64,000 nt of DNA, from the NCBI RefSeq assembly GCF_035943815.1, contig NZ_DASZBU010000015.1:310001-374000 (forward strand). Reading direction: 5' to 3'. This stretch comes from Frateuria_A sp035943815. Lineage in GTDB: Bacteria > Pseudomonadota > Gammaproteobacteria > Xanthomonadales > Rhodanobacteraceae. How positions within the stretch are numbered: position 1 is the first letter of the stretch; the number at the start of each line of letters is the position of its first letter. Shown piece after piece: positions 56,496-64,000 of this stretch. Both the position numbers and the translations under genes were made by a program. Below the pieces are notes generated by a model, which was not told the origin of the DNA, ran no database searches, and worked only from the letters and a program-made list of their open reading frames with translations.

Positions 56496-57816
56496 GCTTG
56501 TCCATCGCCCGATGGAAAAGGCGTCGAAGCACGGCGCGGCGTGGTGTGGGCGCGCAGATGTAAGGGCCGGCAACCTCGCCGGTTTCCGGGCTGCGCAGCA
56601 CCAGCTCAAGCCGACACGCCCGGCCGGTCAAACCGGGCGGCACCAGCGCCGTCACCCATTCGCCCCGACTGCTCACCGAGGTCTCCAGCGGCACTCCACC
56701 CAATTCGATCACGGTGTCCCACCAGGCGTTGCTGGTTTCGACCCACAGCGCGTTCATGCCATTCGATTGGACGTTGAACGGTCTGCCGGCGACGATGTCC
56801 CGCGGCCCCCAGCTCCGCACCTTCAAGGGCGCCTCCAGCAATTTCAACCGCACCTTGGTGCTGCGCAACTGGGAAAAGAGCTGATCGTTCACATCCGAAC
56901 GCAGGCCGCGCTGGTACTCGCGCAACCGGCGTTTCAGCTCGCGGAATGCTGCAAGCCTGCCTGTCGACAGGTGCTGCCCCCGCAGGAGCCGGTTGTAGAG
57001 CTCGAAGGCTTCACGGACCCATCCGTCCGATGCGTCGATATTCGCCGCGATGCTGTCATCGCCGACATCAGCGCAGCGGGAGCTGTTGATCCTCTCCCGC
57101 AGCGGCAGCAGGCACTTGGGATGGAACTCCTCGCCCGCAAACTCGAGGCAGCGCCGCAGGGTTGCCTCCGGATCTGCGACGATATCCTCATAGCGGATTC
57201 GTAGGATACGGCCAGGGCCCAGCGCCTCTTCGGCAAGTGCGCACGACCGAACCATCCTGGACCAGATGCGATAAGCCTCCTCCTCCGGGTAATCACTGGC
57301 GCCCGCAGCCGAGAAATGCATCAGCGAGCTGGCGACCTGTCGCGGATTGCGCAGGATATGGATGAACTTCGCCTCGGGATACATGCGCCACAGGGACAAC
57401 ACGTAATGCGCGTTTTCAGGCGTGCCGTCGATCCAGCGCCGTTTTGGATCTGCCTCGGAAACCTTCAGCGCGATGTTTTCGGTGTGCTGATCGCGGAACT
57501 TGCCGGATCTGGCGTGACGCACGATGCGCGACCGAGACGACGCGATGAGATCATCGCACGCACGACCGAAGTGCACACGCAACTCACGCCGGGTGAGTTG
57601 CGCCATGCCGATGACGGACCGATGCCCTTGTCGCGCCCCCACCTCGTAGAGGTAATCCAGGTCGACGGCCAGCTTATAGACGAAGTGCGTCTCTTCAAGC
57701 GGAAAGATGTTCGGATGCTGCCCCAACGCCCAGGTCATGACGCTGGTGGCGGATCGGTACGAGCCAATGATGAAGATGGGGCAAGGTGTCTTGGTGCAGC
57801 GTGGCTCCGGCGGCAT
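56431..57816 (-). CDS. Sulfotransferase-family protein with C-terminal extension
   Basis: A 461-residue protein. CPIFIIGSYRSATSVMTWAL is the PAPS loop of the Sulfotransfer_3 group, and KFIHILRNPRQVASSLMHFS is the 3'-phosphate motif; RYEDIVADPEATLRRCLEFA is the usual late helix. Residues about 300-461 form an extra domain (DIVAGRPFNVQSNGMNALWV) rich in beta structure, without a family I can name. Acceptor unknown. No clear ribosome-binding site. Its 3' end overlaps the convergent sulfotransferase gene by 65 bases. Confidence 0.82.
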   Translation of the reverse strand: MPPEPRCTKTPCPIFIIGSYRSATSVMTWALGQHPNIFPLEETHFVYKLAVDLDYLYEVGARQGHRSVIGMAQLTRRELRVHFGRACDDLIASSRSRIVRHARSGKFRDQHTENIALKVSEADPKRRWIDGTPENAHYVLSLWRMYPEAKFIHILRNPRQVASSLMHFSAAGASDYPEEEAYRIWSRMVRSCALAEEALGPGRILRIRYEDIVADPEATLRRCLEFAGEEFHPKCLLPLRERINSSRCADVGDDSIAANIDASDGWVREAFELYNRLLRGQHLSTGRLAAFRELKRRLREYQRGLRSDVNDQLFSQLRSTKVRLKLLEAPLKVRSWGPRDIVAGRPFNVQSNGMNALWVETSNAWWDTVIELGGVPLETSVSSRGEWVTALVPPGLTGRACRLELVLRSPETGEVAGPYICAPTPRRAVLRRLFHRAMDKLTRAVTTARGRTGANRGDWPP

Positions 57817-58135
57817 GGCGAACTCGTTTGGTCAATACGCGTCCGGCGTAAACGTCGATCGCCTGTCGTGGTGTACACGAGGCCGATCGCTTCAGTCGCT
57901 GATCGCTCCTACCCGGGCGCCGTGACAAATCCCATCTGCGTGTACCGCGCAAACCCATTGATGCAAAGGTCAAGTGAAGCTTGGGTTACGATGAAATTCG
58001 GGCGGCCAAACACGGTGCGGATCGTGACCAGATCAGTCCCAAAACCTCATGGCCTGACACGGTCATTTCAGGGAACACGCCGCCAAGCTGCTATATTCAA
58101 CGGCTTCGAGCTGTCAAGAATTCAGGAGATTGTCC
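57817..58135. other. Intergenic region before the small lipoprotein gene
   Basis: About 320 bases without a credible gene. TATATT at 58092 may be the -10 of the lipoprotein promoter; no good -35 was found at the right distance. Confidence 0.4.
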
Positions 58136-58549
58136 ATGAAAATCAGTCGGATCGTTATGCTGACGGCGGCCGTGCTGGTCCTTGCGGCTTGCCAGCAAGA
58201 GTCTGCGCCGCCGGCATCGGCGCAAGCAGGCAGTGGGACTTCAACCCAGCAGACCGTTGTAGCCAAGTCGGACCCGTCAATTTCGGTTGATCCGGGAACC
58301 ATGAAGAGCTGCGACAGTGTCGTTGCAACAGTGCATTGGGACGCCAGCAAAGCGGGGGCCAATACCAGCAGCACGGAGATATGGGTTGGACCGACCGATA
58401 CGGACGCTAAGCTTTTCTCGGCTGGCGGCAAAGCCGGTGAAACCGAGACCGGCCCGTGGACGCAGCCTGGTACCCACTTCGTACTCAAGGACAAGCAGGA
58501 CGGAAAAGTGCTTGGCGAAGCGGTCGTCGGCGGCCCCTCCTGCCGCTGA
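58136..58549 (+). CDS. Small lipoprotein of unknown function
   Basis: A 137-residue protein with a lipoprotein signal peptide: IVMLTAAVLVLAACQQES, where LAAC is the lipobox and the Cys would be lipidated. The mature part is a single short domain with two further Cys (MKSCDSVV and the C-terminal GGPSCR) that may form a disulfide, and strands such as VVATVHWDASKAG and TEIWVGPTDTDAKLF suggesting an immunoglobulin-like fold. The ATG at 58136 has AGGAG nine bases upstream; a TTG two codons earlier is less likely. No named family recognised. Confidence 0.78.
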   Translation: MKISRIVMLTAAVLVLAACQQESAPPASAQAGSGTSTQQTVVAKSDPSISVDPGTMKSCDSVVATVHWDASKAGANTSSTEIWVGPTDTDAKLFSAGGKAGETETGPWTQPGTHFVLKDKQDGKVLGEAVVGGPSCR

Positions 58550-58882
58550 TCTGCCAGAGACCGATACGAGCGCAATTCATGTTAGGCGAACGCTGACCTT
58601 CCGACCTGTACGGACCTGTGGCCAGGCAAGTTTTGCCGGCCTCATCAGAAGGTTAAGGCAACGATCTCTATAGCCCACCACTGCGGACTATCCGGTTGGC
58701 AGATTTCGGAACCGAGGATTTGCTGTGATGAATCCCATCACATGCCGCCACCAGCATCGCTAACCCTGGACTGGCCTGGCTAAAAGCCGACAGGCCATAC
58801 CTGAGAAGCCACACGTTTTTTTATTTCACCCGGATTGATCCACCGTGACAAACATAGGCACCATCACACTGGCTTGGCATTC
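58550..58882. other. Intergenic region before the glycan-modification operon
   Basis: About 330 bases of lower GC content. No gene, repeat or strong promoter was recognised; TTTTTTTATTTCACC near 58815 marks an AT-rich spot shortly before the epimerase gene. Confidence 0.4.
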
Positions 58883-59635
58883 ATGATCGTCGGCAACGGA
58901 CTACTGGCGAAAGCCTTCGGGCCGCATTTCGGCGATGACGCCGAAATCATCATATTCGCCTCGGGTGTTTCCAACTCTCTCGAGACACGTCGTGGAGAGT
59001 TTGCGCGTGAAGAGGCATTGCTGCGCAAGCTGGTGGATGGCGATGTAAAGCGATTCGTCTACTTCAGCAGTTGCGGCACCACTGCACCTGTTTCGGAACA
59101 TACCGACTACATGCGGCACAAGCGAGCGATGGAGTCGCTGGTGCTTGCCGCACCGCACGGCCTGGTGCTGCGTCTGCCGCAAGTGGTGGGCCATACGGGT
59201 AATTCGCATACCCTGACCAATTTCCTCAGGAACCATATCGTCTCCGGCGAGCATTTCACCGTCTGGGCACGCGCCGAGCGCAACCTCATCGACATCGACG
59301 ACATCGTCAGGTTCGGTTCCTGGCTGGCTACGGAGCTGCCCCCAGAGGCAACTGCCGTTTCCATCTCTGCCATCCACTCACTGTCCATGCCCCGCATCGT
59401 CGAGATATTCGAACGCGTGCTGGGGCGCTCTGCCAACTGCTCGTACGTCGACAAAGGCACCCCTCTTAGCATCGACACCCGCATGGTCGAAAGCCTTGCT
59501 CCACAGCTTGGCATCGATCTCGGTGAGGGCTACATCGAGCGTGTGATCGCCAAGTACTACGCCGTCGACCGATCCAAAAACACCGATGATCCACCGCCCC
59601 CCAAGGCAAGCCGTGCATGGACGGACGCATCATGA
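58883..59635 (+). CDS. NAD-dependent epimerase/reductase-like protein
   Basis: A 250-residue short-chain-type protein. It begins MIVGNGLLAKAFGPHF, a G-x-G-x-x-A dinucleotide loop right at the start, so the ATG at 58883 is likely even though no ribosome-binding site is seen. FVYFSSCGTTAP supplies a Ser, and Tyr111-Lys (DYMRHKRAMESL) provide the Y-x(3)-K catalytic pair of sugar epimerases. It probably makes or alters a nucleotide sugar for the glycosyltransferase whose start codon overlaps its stop (ATGA). Substrate unknown. Confidence 0.75.
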   Translation: MIVGNGLLAKAFGPHFGDDAEIIIFASGVSNSLETRRGEFAREEALLRKLVDGDVKRFVYFSSCGTTAPVSEHTDYMRHKRAMESLVLAAPHGLVLRLPQVVGHTGNSHTLTNFLRNHIVSGEHFTVWARAERNLIDIDDIVRFGSWLATELPPEATAVSISAIHSLSMPRIVEIFERVLGRSANCSYVDKGTPLSIDTRMVESLAPQLGIDLGEGYIERVIAKYYAVDRSKNTDDPPPPKASRAWTDAS

Positions 59636-60648
59636 ACGACAACTCCACCAGCACAGTGATCACCGAATCGGCCCTGGACGTCTCCATCGTGGTACCCGTG
59701 TACGGTGGCAGTGCCGCCTTGCCCGAGCTGTGCCATCGCCTGGACGCAACGCTGCAGGCGGCCGGCCTCGATTACGAGGTGATCCTTGTCGACGATCGTG
59801 GCCAGACTGAAGCTTGGGGGGTGATCCGTGCGCTCGCCGCAAAACATGCGCGGGTGCGCGGCTTGCGCCTCGGTCGCAATTTCGGCCAGCATGCTGCCAC
59901 CATCTGCGGCATCGCCCAGGCGCGCGGCGAGTGGATCGTTACGATGGACGACGATCTCGAACATCCGCCCGAGTCGATCCCTGCCCTGCTCGCGGCCGGT
60001 GACGATGATCATCCGCTGGTCTACGGCGTATTCCAGAAGCGCACCCATGCCGCCTACCGCAACCTGAGCTCGGAGCTGATGCGGCGCCTGCTCAAGCGCG
60101 CCTTCCCCGACCTCAACGAGGACTACTGCTCTTTCCGCGCCATCCACGCGCCGCTGGCCAAGCAACTCGACCGTTTCGGCCTCAATCGCCCCTACATCGA
60201 CGGCATGCTGTCCTGGTTGACCTCGTCGACGCGCAGCGTCAAGGTGCCCCACGAACAACGGCAGCATGGCGAAAGCACCTACACCATGCGCAAGCTTATC
60301 TCGCATGCGGCCAACATCTTCGTCACCTTCTCGTACATGCCGTTGCGCATCGCCACATTCGGCGGCGCCGGGTTGGCGGTTCTCAGTTTTTTGTATCTGC
60401 TCTACGTGATCTACGGCAGGTTGAGCGGGAGCATCACCGACCCTGGCTATGCCTCGCTAATGTCCGTCATTCTGTTCGCTTGCGGCATTCAGCTGCTGAT
60501 CCTCGGCGTGGTCGGCGAATACGTTGGCCGGCTGATGGGCGCGACGTTCCGGCGCCCGGTGTATATCATTGATTGCGAAACCCGGAGCCAGAAAACGACA
60601 CCCCTTGGGTCCATCGTTTCCGATACTCCATCCAAAATCATCCGCTGA
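59632..60648 (+). CDS. GtrB-like glycosyltransferase, polyprenyl-phosphate type
   Basis: A 338-residue GT2 membrane enzyme: VSIVVPVYGGSAALPELCHR, VILVDDRGQTEAWGVIRALA (the usual DDGS is DDRG), GLRLGRNFGQHAATICGIAQ and the metal site VTMDDDLEHPPESIPALL. Two C-terminal membrane helices (GGAGLAVLSFLYLLYVIYGR, LMSVILFACGIQLLILGVVG) precede EYVGRLMGATFRRPVY. It should load undecaprenyl phosphate with a sugar. Next in order are a GtrA-like flippase and a methyltransferase, so the operon looks like a gtr-type surface modification unit. The start is coupled to the epimerase stop. Confidence 0.9.
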   Translation: MNDNSTSTVITESALDVSIVVPVYGGSAALPELCHRLDATLQAAGLDYEVILVDDRGQTEAWGVIRALAAKHARVRGLRLGRNFGQHAATICGIAQARGEWIVTMDDDLEHPPESIPALLAAGDDDHPLVYGVFQKRTHAAYRNLSSELMRRLLKRAFPDLNEDYCSFRAIHAPLAKQLDRFGLNRPYIDGMLSWLTSSTRSVKVPHEQRQHGESTYTMRKLISHAANIFVTFSYMPLRIATFGGAGLAVLSFLYLLYVIYGRLSGSITDPGYASLMSVILFACGIQLLILGVVGEYVGRLMGATFRRPVYIIDCETRSQKTTPLGSIVSDTPSKIIR

Positions 60649-60664
60649 AGTGCACTACCGCTCC

Positions 60665-61075
60665 ATGAAAACGATCTTGGCCCATCTCCGACGCCCTTTC
60701 CTGCACCGCGCCTGGTTTGGTGAAGTTCTGCGCTTCCTGATCGGGGGAGTGCTGAATGTGATCGTTGGTTATGGTGGCTATCTAATTCTGCTGCACCTGT
60801 TTCGCTACGAGGTGGCATACGCTTTCGCATATTTACTGGGCATCGTCGTGTCGTATGTATTCAGCACGCTCTACGTGTTCCGGCAGCCCATGCGCTGGCG
60901 CTCTGCATTGCGCTATCCACTGGTGTACCTCCTGCAGTTCCTGCTCGGCCTGATCTTGCTCAAGATCTTGGTCGAACTAGTCCACATGCCGCAGCGATTC
61001 GCCCCGCTCGCCGTCGCCGTACTCACCATACCGGCGACATTCCTGGCATCGCGCACCATCGTTCGCACGAATTGA
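60665..61075 (+). CDS. GtrA-like membrane protein, candidate lipid-linked sugar flippase
   Basis: A 136-residue protein with four membrane helices (VLRFLIGGVLNVIVGYGGYL, VAYAFAYLLGIVVSYVFSTL, YPLVYLLQFLLGLILLKILV, APLAVAVLTIPATFLASRTI). R-F-L-I-G-G-x-N in helix 1 and Y-x-F in the loop (STLYVFRQPM) are GtrA family marks. GtrA proteins are proposed to flip undecaprenyl-phosphate sugars. It follows the GtrB-like gene by 16 bases. The ATG at 60665 has no strong ribosome-binding site. Its stop overlaps a TTG start candidate of the next gene. Confidence 0.88.
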   Translation: MKTILAHLRRPFLHRAWFGEVLRFLIGGVLNVIVGYGGYLILLHLFRYEVAYAFAYLLGIVVSYVFSTLYVFRQPMRWRSALRYPLVYLLQFLLGLILLKILVELVHMPQRFAPLAVAVLTIPATFLASRTIVRTN

Positions 61076-61104
61076 GCACTATTTCAGAGTCCGACGAGAT
61101 AGCC

Positions 61105-61824
61105 ATGAACAAGTCAGTGAAACCTGAGTTTGATCAGTACGCCGAGAATTACACGGATCTCCATCGGGCTAGCATTCGGACCAGCGGCGAGGATCCCGCG
61201 TTTTTCGCGGCTTACAAGGCTGGATACATGGCCTCATGGCTCGGGGACAACGCTCGCGTCAAGCCGGTTTCGATACTTGATTTTGGCTGTGGTGTCGGCA
61301 ATGCGATTGCTCACTTGCGCAAAGCGTTCCCTGCCGCGTCGCTGCACGGCGCTGATCTGTCGGGCGAGAGCATTAGGCTTGCCGGCCAATCCCATGCTTG
61401 CGAGGCGACGTTCCGCACCATCGAAAATGCCCGCCTCCCCCATGACGACGCGAGCTTTGACATCGTCATGGCGGCTTGTGTCTTTCACCACATACCGCCG
61501 GTCGAACGTGCCCACTGGATGAGTGAAATCAGGCGAGTGTTGAAGCCCGGTGGCCACGTTTTCATCTTCGAGCACAACATGCTCAATCCGCTGACTCTGA
61601 AAACCGTACGGGACTGCCCTTTCGATGAAGACGCGATCCTGCTACCGCGCTCTGAACTGCTCGGTCTAACCCGGCGCGCAGAGTTTGACGGCGTCCGCTG
61701 CCGCTACATCGTATTCTTTCCGCATCTGCTCAGCTTCTTGCGCCCGCTCGAGCCGGCCATGGGCTGGATACCCCTTGGCGCGCAATATGTTGTTCACGGC
61801 ATTGCCAGTCAGGCTCGTGTCTGA
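61105..61824 (+). CDS. Class I SAM-dependent methyltransferase
   Basis: A 239-residue methyltransferase. ILDFGCGVGNAIAHLRKAFP is motif I, LHGADLSGESIRLAGQ motif II, FDIVMAACVFHHIPPVERAH motif III/IV and EIRRVLKPGGHVFIFEHNML the later strand, as in Methyltransf_11/25 enzymes. Substrate is likely a sugar or lipid-linked intermediate of this operon. The ATG at 61105 is used; a TTG at 61072 that overlaps the gtrA-like stop as TTGA would add 11 residues and is also credible. Confidence 0.88.
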   Translation: MNKSVKPEFDQYAENYTDLHRASIRTSGEDPAFFAAYKAGYMASWLGDNARVKPVSILDFGCGVGNAIAHLRKAFPAASLHGADLSGESIRLAGQSHACEATFRTIENARLPHDDASFDIVMAACVFHHIPPVERAHWMSEIRRVLKPGGHVFIFEHNMLNPLTLKTVRDCPFDEDAILLPRSELLGLTRRAEFDGVRCRYIVFFPHLLSFLRPLEPAMGWIPLGAQYVVHGIASQARV

Positions 61825-62149
61825 CAAATGCCGCACAACCGCGGGCGTTGCGTGTCACGGAGGCTTACTTGTCTGCAGCGTGCAGTGAATAACGGTCGGC
61901 TAGCATCTCGCCTCAATGACGATAGTGTATAGGGGATGCCCAGCAGCCCTGTCAGTATGTAGCTTTCCGATTTCTAGAAGACCAGGCAACCAGGGTTTTC
62001 CCTTCTGGTACGGTGCAAACATTTTTTTCCGCCATCCTGCTTGAGTACCCAGCGAGCGAGCGGTGCTTGGCTGATAAGGAAGCAAGCCTCCAGACAAACC
62101 AGCCTGCCGCTGAGCACCAATGAGGCTTGTGCAAGCACGGGCTTTACAT
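61825..62149. other. Intergenic region of lower GC content between convergent genes
   Basis: About 325 bases without a supported gene. Short frames on both strands (for example 61900-62097 minus) lack start signals and family features and may be remnants. No clear terminator was seen. Confidence 0.4.
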
Positions 62150-63727
62150 TTAATCAGGTTTCGCCGGACCGACGACTTGCCCGTTGGCAGCTGATGTCAA
62201 AGGCGCAGCAGGAACCGGCAACAACCGTGGCAAATAGACATGCCGCTGTTGCACCTTCGATGAAAATACGTTGAGTCGGTTTTGACTCAGCAGCCGAGTG
62301 AGTTCTCGACGTTTCCCCATGGACCAATTGCACACCGGCAACTCGGGCACGCAGGCGGCGGCATGCGCGGGATCTTTGGCGAGATCGTCGATCTGATGAG
62401 CCATCTGGACGTAATAGGCCCATAGGTAGGGCCGCATATGCCACGCATAAATCGACGTAGGGATCTGTGCCACGAGCAACACCAGACATCCGACCGCAGG
62501 CGTCCATGTACCAATGGCATGCCACCCCGTGGAGGATTGAGGCGTTGCGCCAAGCGAGCCAGCCCACATGAGCAACAACGCGATCAGGTGGCCTCCATAG
62601 AGCAAGACGTAGCGTGGTTGATTCAGATAGTCATTACCGGAAACTGGCACACGCCCTAGGATAATGCCGGCCACCCAACCGTATGAAAGCAACATCAGGC
62701 ACACGGCGACGAAGGCTGGGCGATTGTATCTGCCACGAAATGCCATCCGCCAGAACCACAGATGTGCCAGAAGTAACACCAATCCCATGGCTATTTGCAT
62801 AGCCAGCCAGGTCTCGGCGTGAAAGGACTCGAGCGGGCTCCGATAGAACACCGGCAATGTTAGCGGCAACACCGCCCACATCCACCACCCTTTGTCCCAA
62901 AAGCGCTCGAGCAGTAATCCCAGATGAGAGGACAATGGAACTGGAGGTGTGCCGCCGACGATCGGCGCATAGGCATAGCCGATTCTGACCAGCACCGTGC
63001 ATACGATCATTACGACCAATAACTTCCAGGTCGATCGGCGTCGCTGTTCAGGATCTCGAAGCCACATTAGCAATAAGGCCGCTACTGCAGCGATGATGGC
63101 AATCAGAGCACTGTCATCACTACTGATGTCCAACACCAGTGTAACCAACGCCAGTGCAACATAACGCTGTTTTTGATGGGCATGCCACACCACCACCACG
63201 AACAGCAGGATGATCAGGCTGGTAACGTTTTCGAGCGCAACCAACGGCCATGTCCACGTGCCCGCGTCCGCATTCAGTGAAAGCAGCACCGCACAAATGG
63301 CGGCCCAAGCAAGACAGCGGTAGGCATCGCCGCGATCGTTGCATCGCTCCACCACAATGATTCGATAGAAAACAAGCCCGCAGGCGGCGGCAGCGAGAAC
63401 ACCAACCACAGCCCCGACAGCGAAATCTAAATCGAAATAACGCCATTCGAAGAGGAGTAGCATTTTGAACAACGGCTGTGCGTGATCCGCACCCGCGCGC
63501 TTCACGAAAAAGTCGCCGACCCCTAGGCTCCCATTGATCGCCTTCCGCAAGAATACGTCAAGAAAATACCACGCATCATCGCGAATGACAGGCGAAGATG
63601 CTCGCAGCACGAAATAGATAGCGTTGAGCAAGAGCAGGGCAGCCACGAGCCATGCAAACGCACGTGCGATGGCAGGCACAAACTGCTTAGAATTCAAGCC
63701 ACGCCTGGAATGATTTGTTAAGACCAC
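62150..63727 (-). CDS. Large polytopic membrane protein, candidate GtrC-like transferase
   Basis: A 525-residue protein with about 11-12 membrane helices. An Asp pair follows the first helix (SPVIRDDAWYFLDVFLRKAI), in the position of the catalytic acidic residues of GT-C glycosyltransferases, and a soluble C-terminal segment ends after the last helix. O-antigen gtr operons carry a locus-specific GtrC of this build beside gtrA and gtrB, and it faces a gtrBA-like unit here. The GTG at 63727 is preceded by AAGGAGCGTAC, which fixes the start. Codon use and GC content are clearly lower than in the left part of the window. Function inferred from context only. Confidence 0.75.
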   Translation of the reverse strand: MVLTNHSRRGLNSKQFVPAIARAFAWLVAALLLLNAIYFVLRASSPVIRDDAWYFLDVFLRKAINGSLGVGDFFVKRAGADHAQPLFKMLLLFEWRYFDLDFAVGAVVGVLAAAACGLVFYRIIVVERCNDRGDAYRCLAWAAICAVLLSLNADAGTWTWPLVALENVTSLIILLFVVVVWHAHQKQRYVALALVTLVLDISSDDSALIAIIAAVAALLLMWLRDPEQRRRSTWKLLVVMIVCTVLVRIGYAYAPIVGGTPPVPLSSHLGLLLERFWDKGWWMWAVLPLTLPVFYRSPLESFHAETWLAMQIAMGLVLLLAHLWFWRMAFRGRYNRPAFVAVCLMLLSYGWVAGIILGRVPVSGNDYLNQPRYVLLYGGHLIALLLMWAGSLGATPQSSTGWHAIGTWTPAVGCLVLLVAQIPTSIYAWHMRPYLWAYYVQMAHQIDDLAKDPAHAAACVPELPVCNWSMGKRRELTRLLSQNRLNVFSSKVQQRHVYLPRLLPVPAAPLTSAANGQVVGPAKPD

Positions 63728-63754
63728 GTACGCTCCTTAAAATGCCAACGAAGG

Positions 63755-64000
63755 CTATCGGCGCAGGAACTTAAGGAGTTTCCTTTCGGCCGTGCTCAAG
63801 GCAAACATTCTTTTCAATTCACGATCCAAACCCAGCGCCCAGTGGGTTCTGGCCAGGTATTCCTCCTGGTAATAGGAGGAGCGCGCAGCCTCAAACGCCG
63901 CCTGAAACATCAACCCCGACTCCTCCAAAAACGCCTTGTTTTCCCCCAGTGGCTGATAGATTCGATGCGCGAAATCCGACACATCAGCAACTGGCTTGAA
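63755..64000 (-). CDS. C-terminal end of an unidentified protein (partial)
   Basis: The minus-strand frame is open to the window edge, so the gene starts outside. The visible 81 residues are mostly helical (GLMFQAAFEAARSSYYQEEY, RTHWALGLDRELKRMFALST, ERKLLKFLRR) with no recognisable domain. It ends 27 bases before the GTG of the membrane-protein gene on the same strand, so the two are probably cotranscribed. Its place in the glycan region suggests a related job, which is not shown by the sequence. Confidence 0.6.
   Translation of the reverse strand, partial: FKPVADVSDFAHRIYQPLGENKAFLEESGLMFQAAFEAARSSYYQEEYLARTHWALGLDRELKRMFALSTAERKLLKFLRR

Overview
The window is GC-rich, densely coded DNA from a gammaproteobacterium. 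The gene content points to Xanthomonadales, most likely Rhodanobacteraceae (Dyella, Rhodanobacter, Luteibacter or Frateuria-like). Pointers are a CopL-CopA-CopB copper operon, a Xanthomonas-type MetX homologue next to metB and hom, two large TonB-dependent receptors of xanthomonad type, a GTP-type PEP carboxykinase, and short CCCTCTCC/GGAGAGGG palindromes scattered between genes. This taxonomic reading is inference; no rRNA or tRNA gene was found.

Layout. 0-4 kb: end of an alpha/beta hydrolase, then the copper operon copLAB (minus strand). 4-12 kb: a GH20 hexosaminidase and a TonB-dependent receptor with a palindromic operator (a glycan-uptake locus), then an amino-acid permease. 12-16 kb: a metX-metB-hom operon whose leader is a SAM-I (S-box) riboswitch, with three tandem MetJ-type boxes beside its promoter. 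16-25 kb: a 2OG-Fe dioxygenase, a secreted protein, an M24 peptidase-like protein, a second receptor, release factor 3 and a CPBP protease. 25-34 kb: fadE with an alpha/beta hydrolase and a divergent TetR regulator, pckG, and an ECF sigma / anti-sigma / DUF4097 operon. 34-45 kb: a GAF-GAF-GGDEF-EAL protein, Hsp33, mtgA, a polyprenyl-phosphate glycosyltransferase, a CBS protein, an NTP-transporter-like MFS protein, a serine hydrolase and a TonB protein. 45-50 kb: a MetJ repressor fused to a histone-H1-like Lys/Ala tail, glycine cleavage gcvT/gcvH, AlkB and an amidase. 50-64 kb: ETF-quinone oxidoreductase and etfBA, interleaved with surface-glycan genes (a two-domain glycosyltransferase, two sulfotransferases, an epimerase, GtrB- and GtrA-like proteins, a methyltransferase and a large membrane protein). 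The far right is less GC-rich and looks more recently acquired.

The most interesting system links two distant parts of the window. The protein at 45093-45629 carries the MetJ ribbon-helix-helix domain with its DNA-contacting Lys and Thr and its SAM-binding region, but the C-terminal part of MetJ is replaced by about 100 residues of AKK-type repeats. Boxes of exact MetJ type (AGACGTCT and neighbours) lie 30 kb away at the metX promoter, directly upstream of a SAM-I riboswitch. A similar pair of boxes fills the spacer of a possible promoter upstream of the repressor gene itself. So SAM seems to be read twice at one operon, once at the DNA by an unusual repressor and once in the RNA leader. Here the riboswitch appears to act on translation through a hairpin that hides the Shine-Dalgarno sequence.
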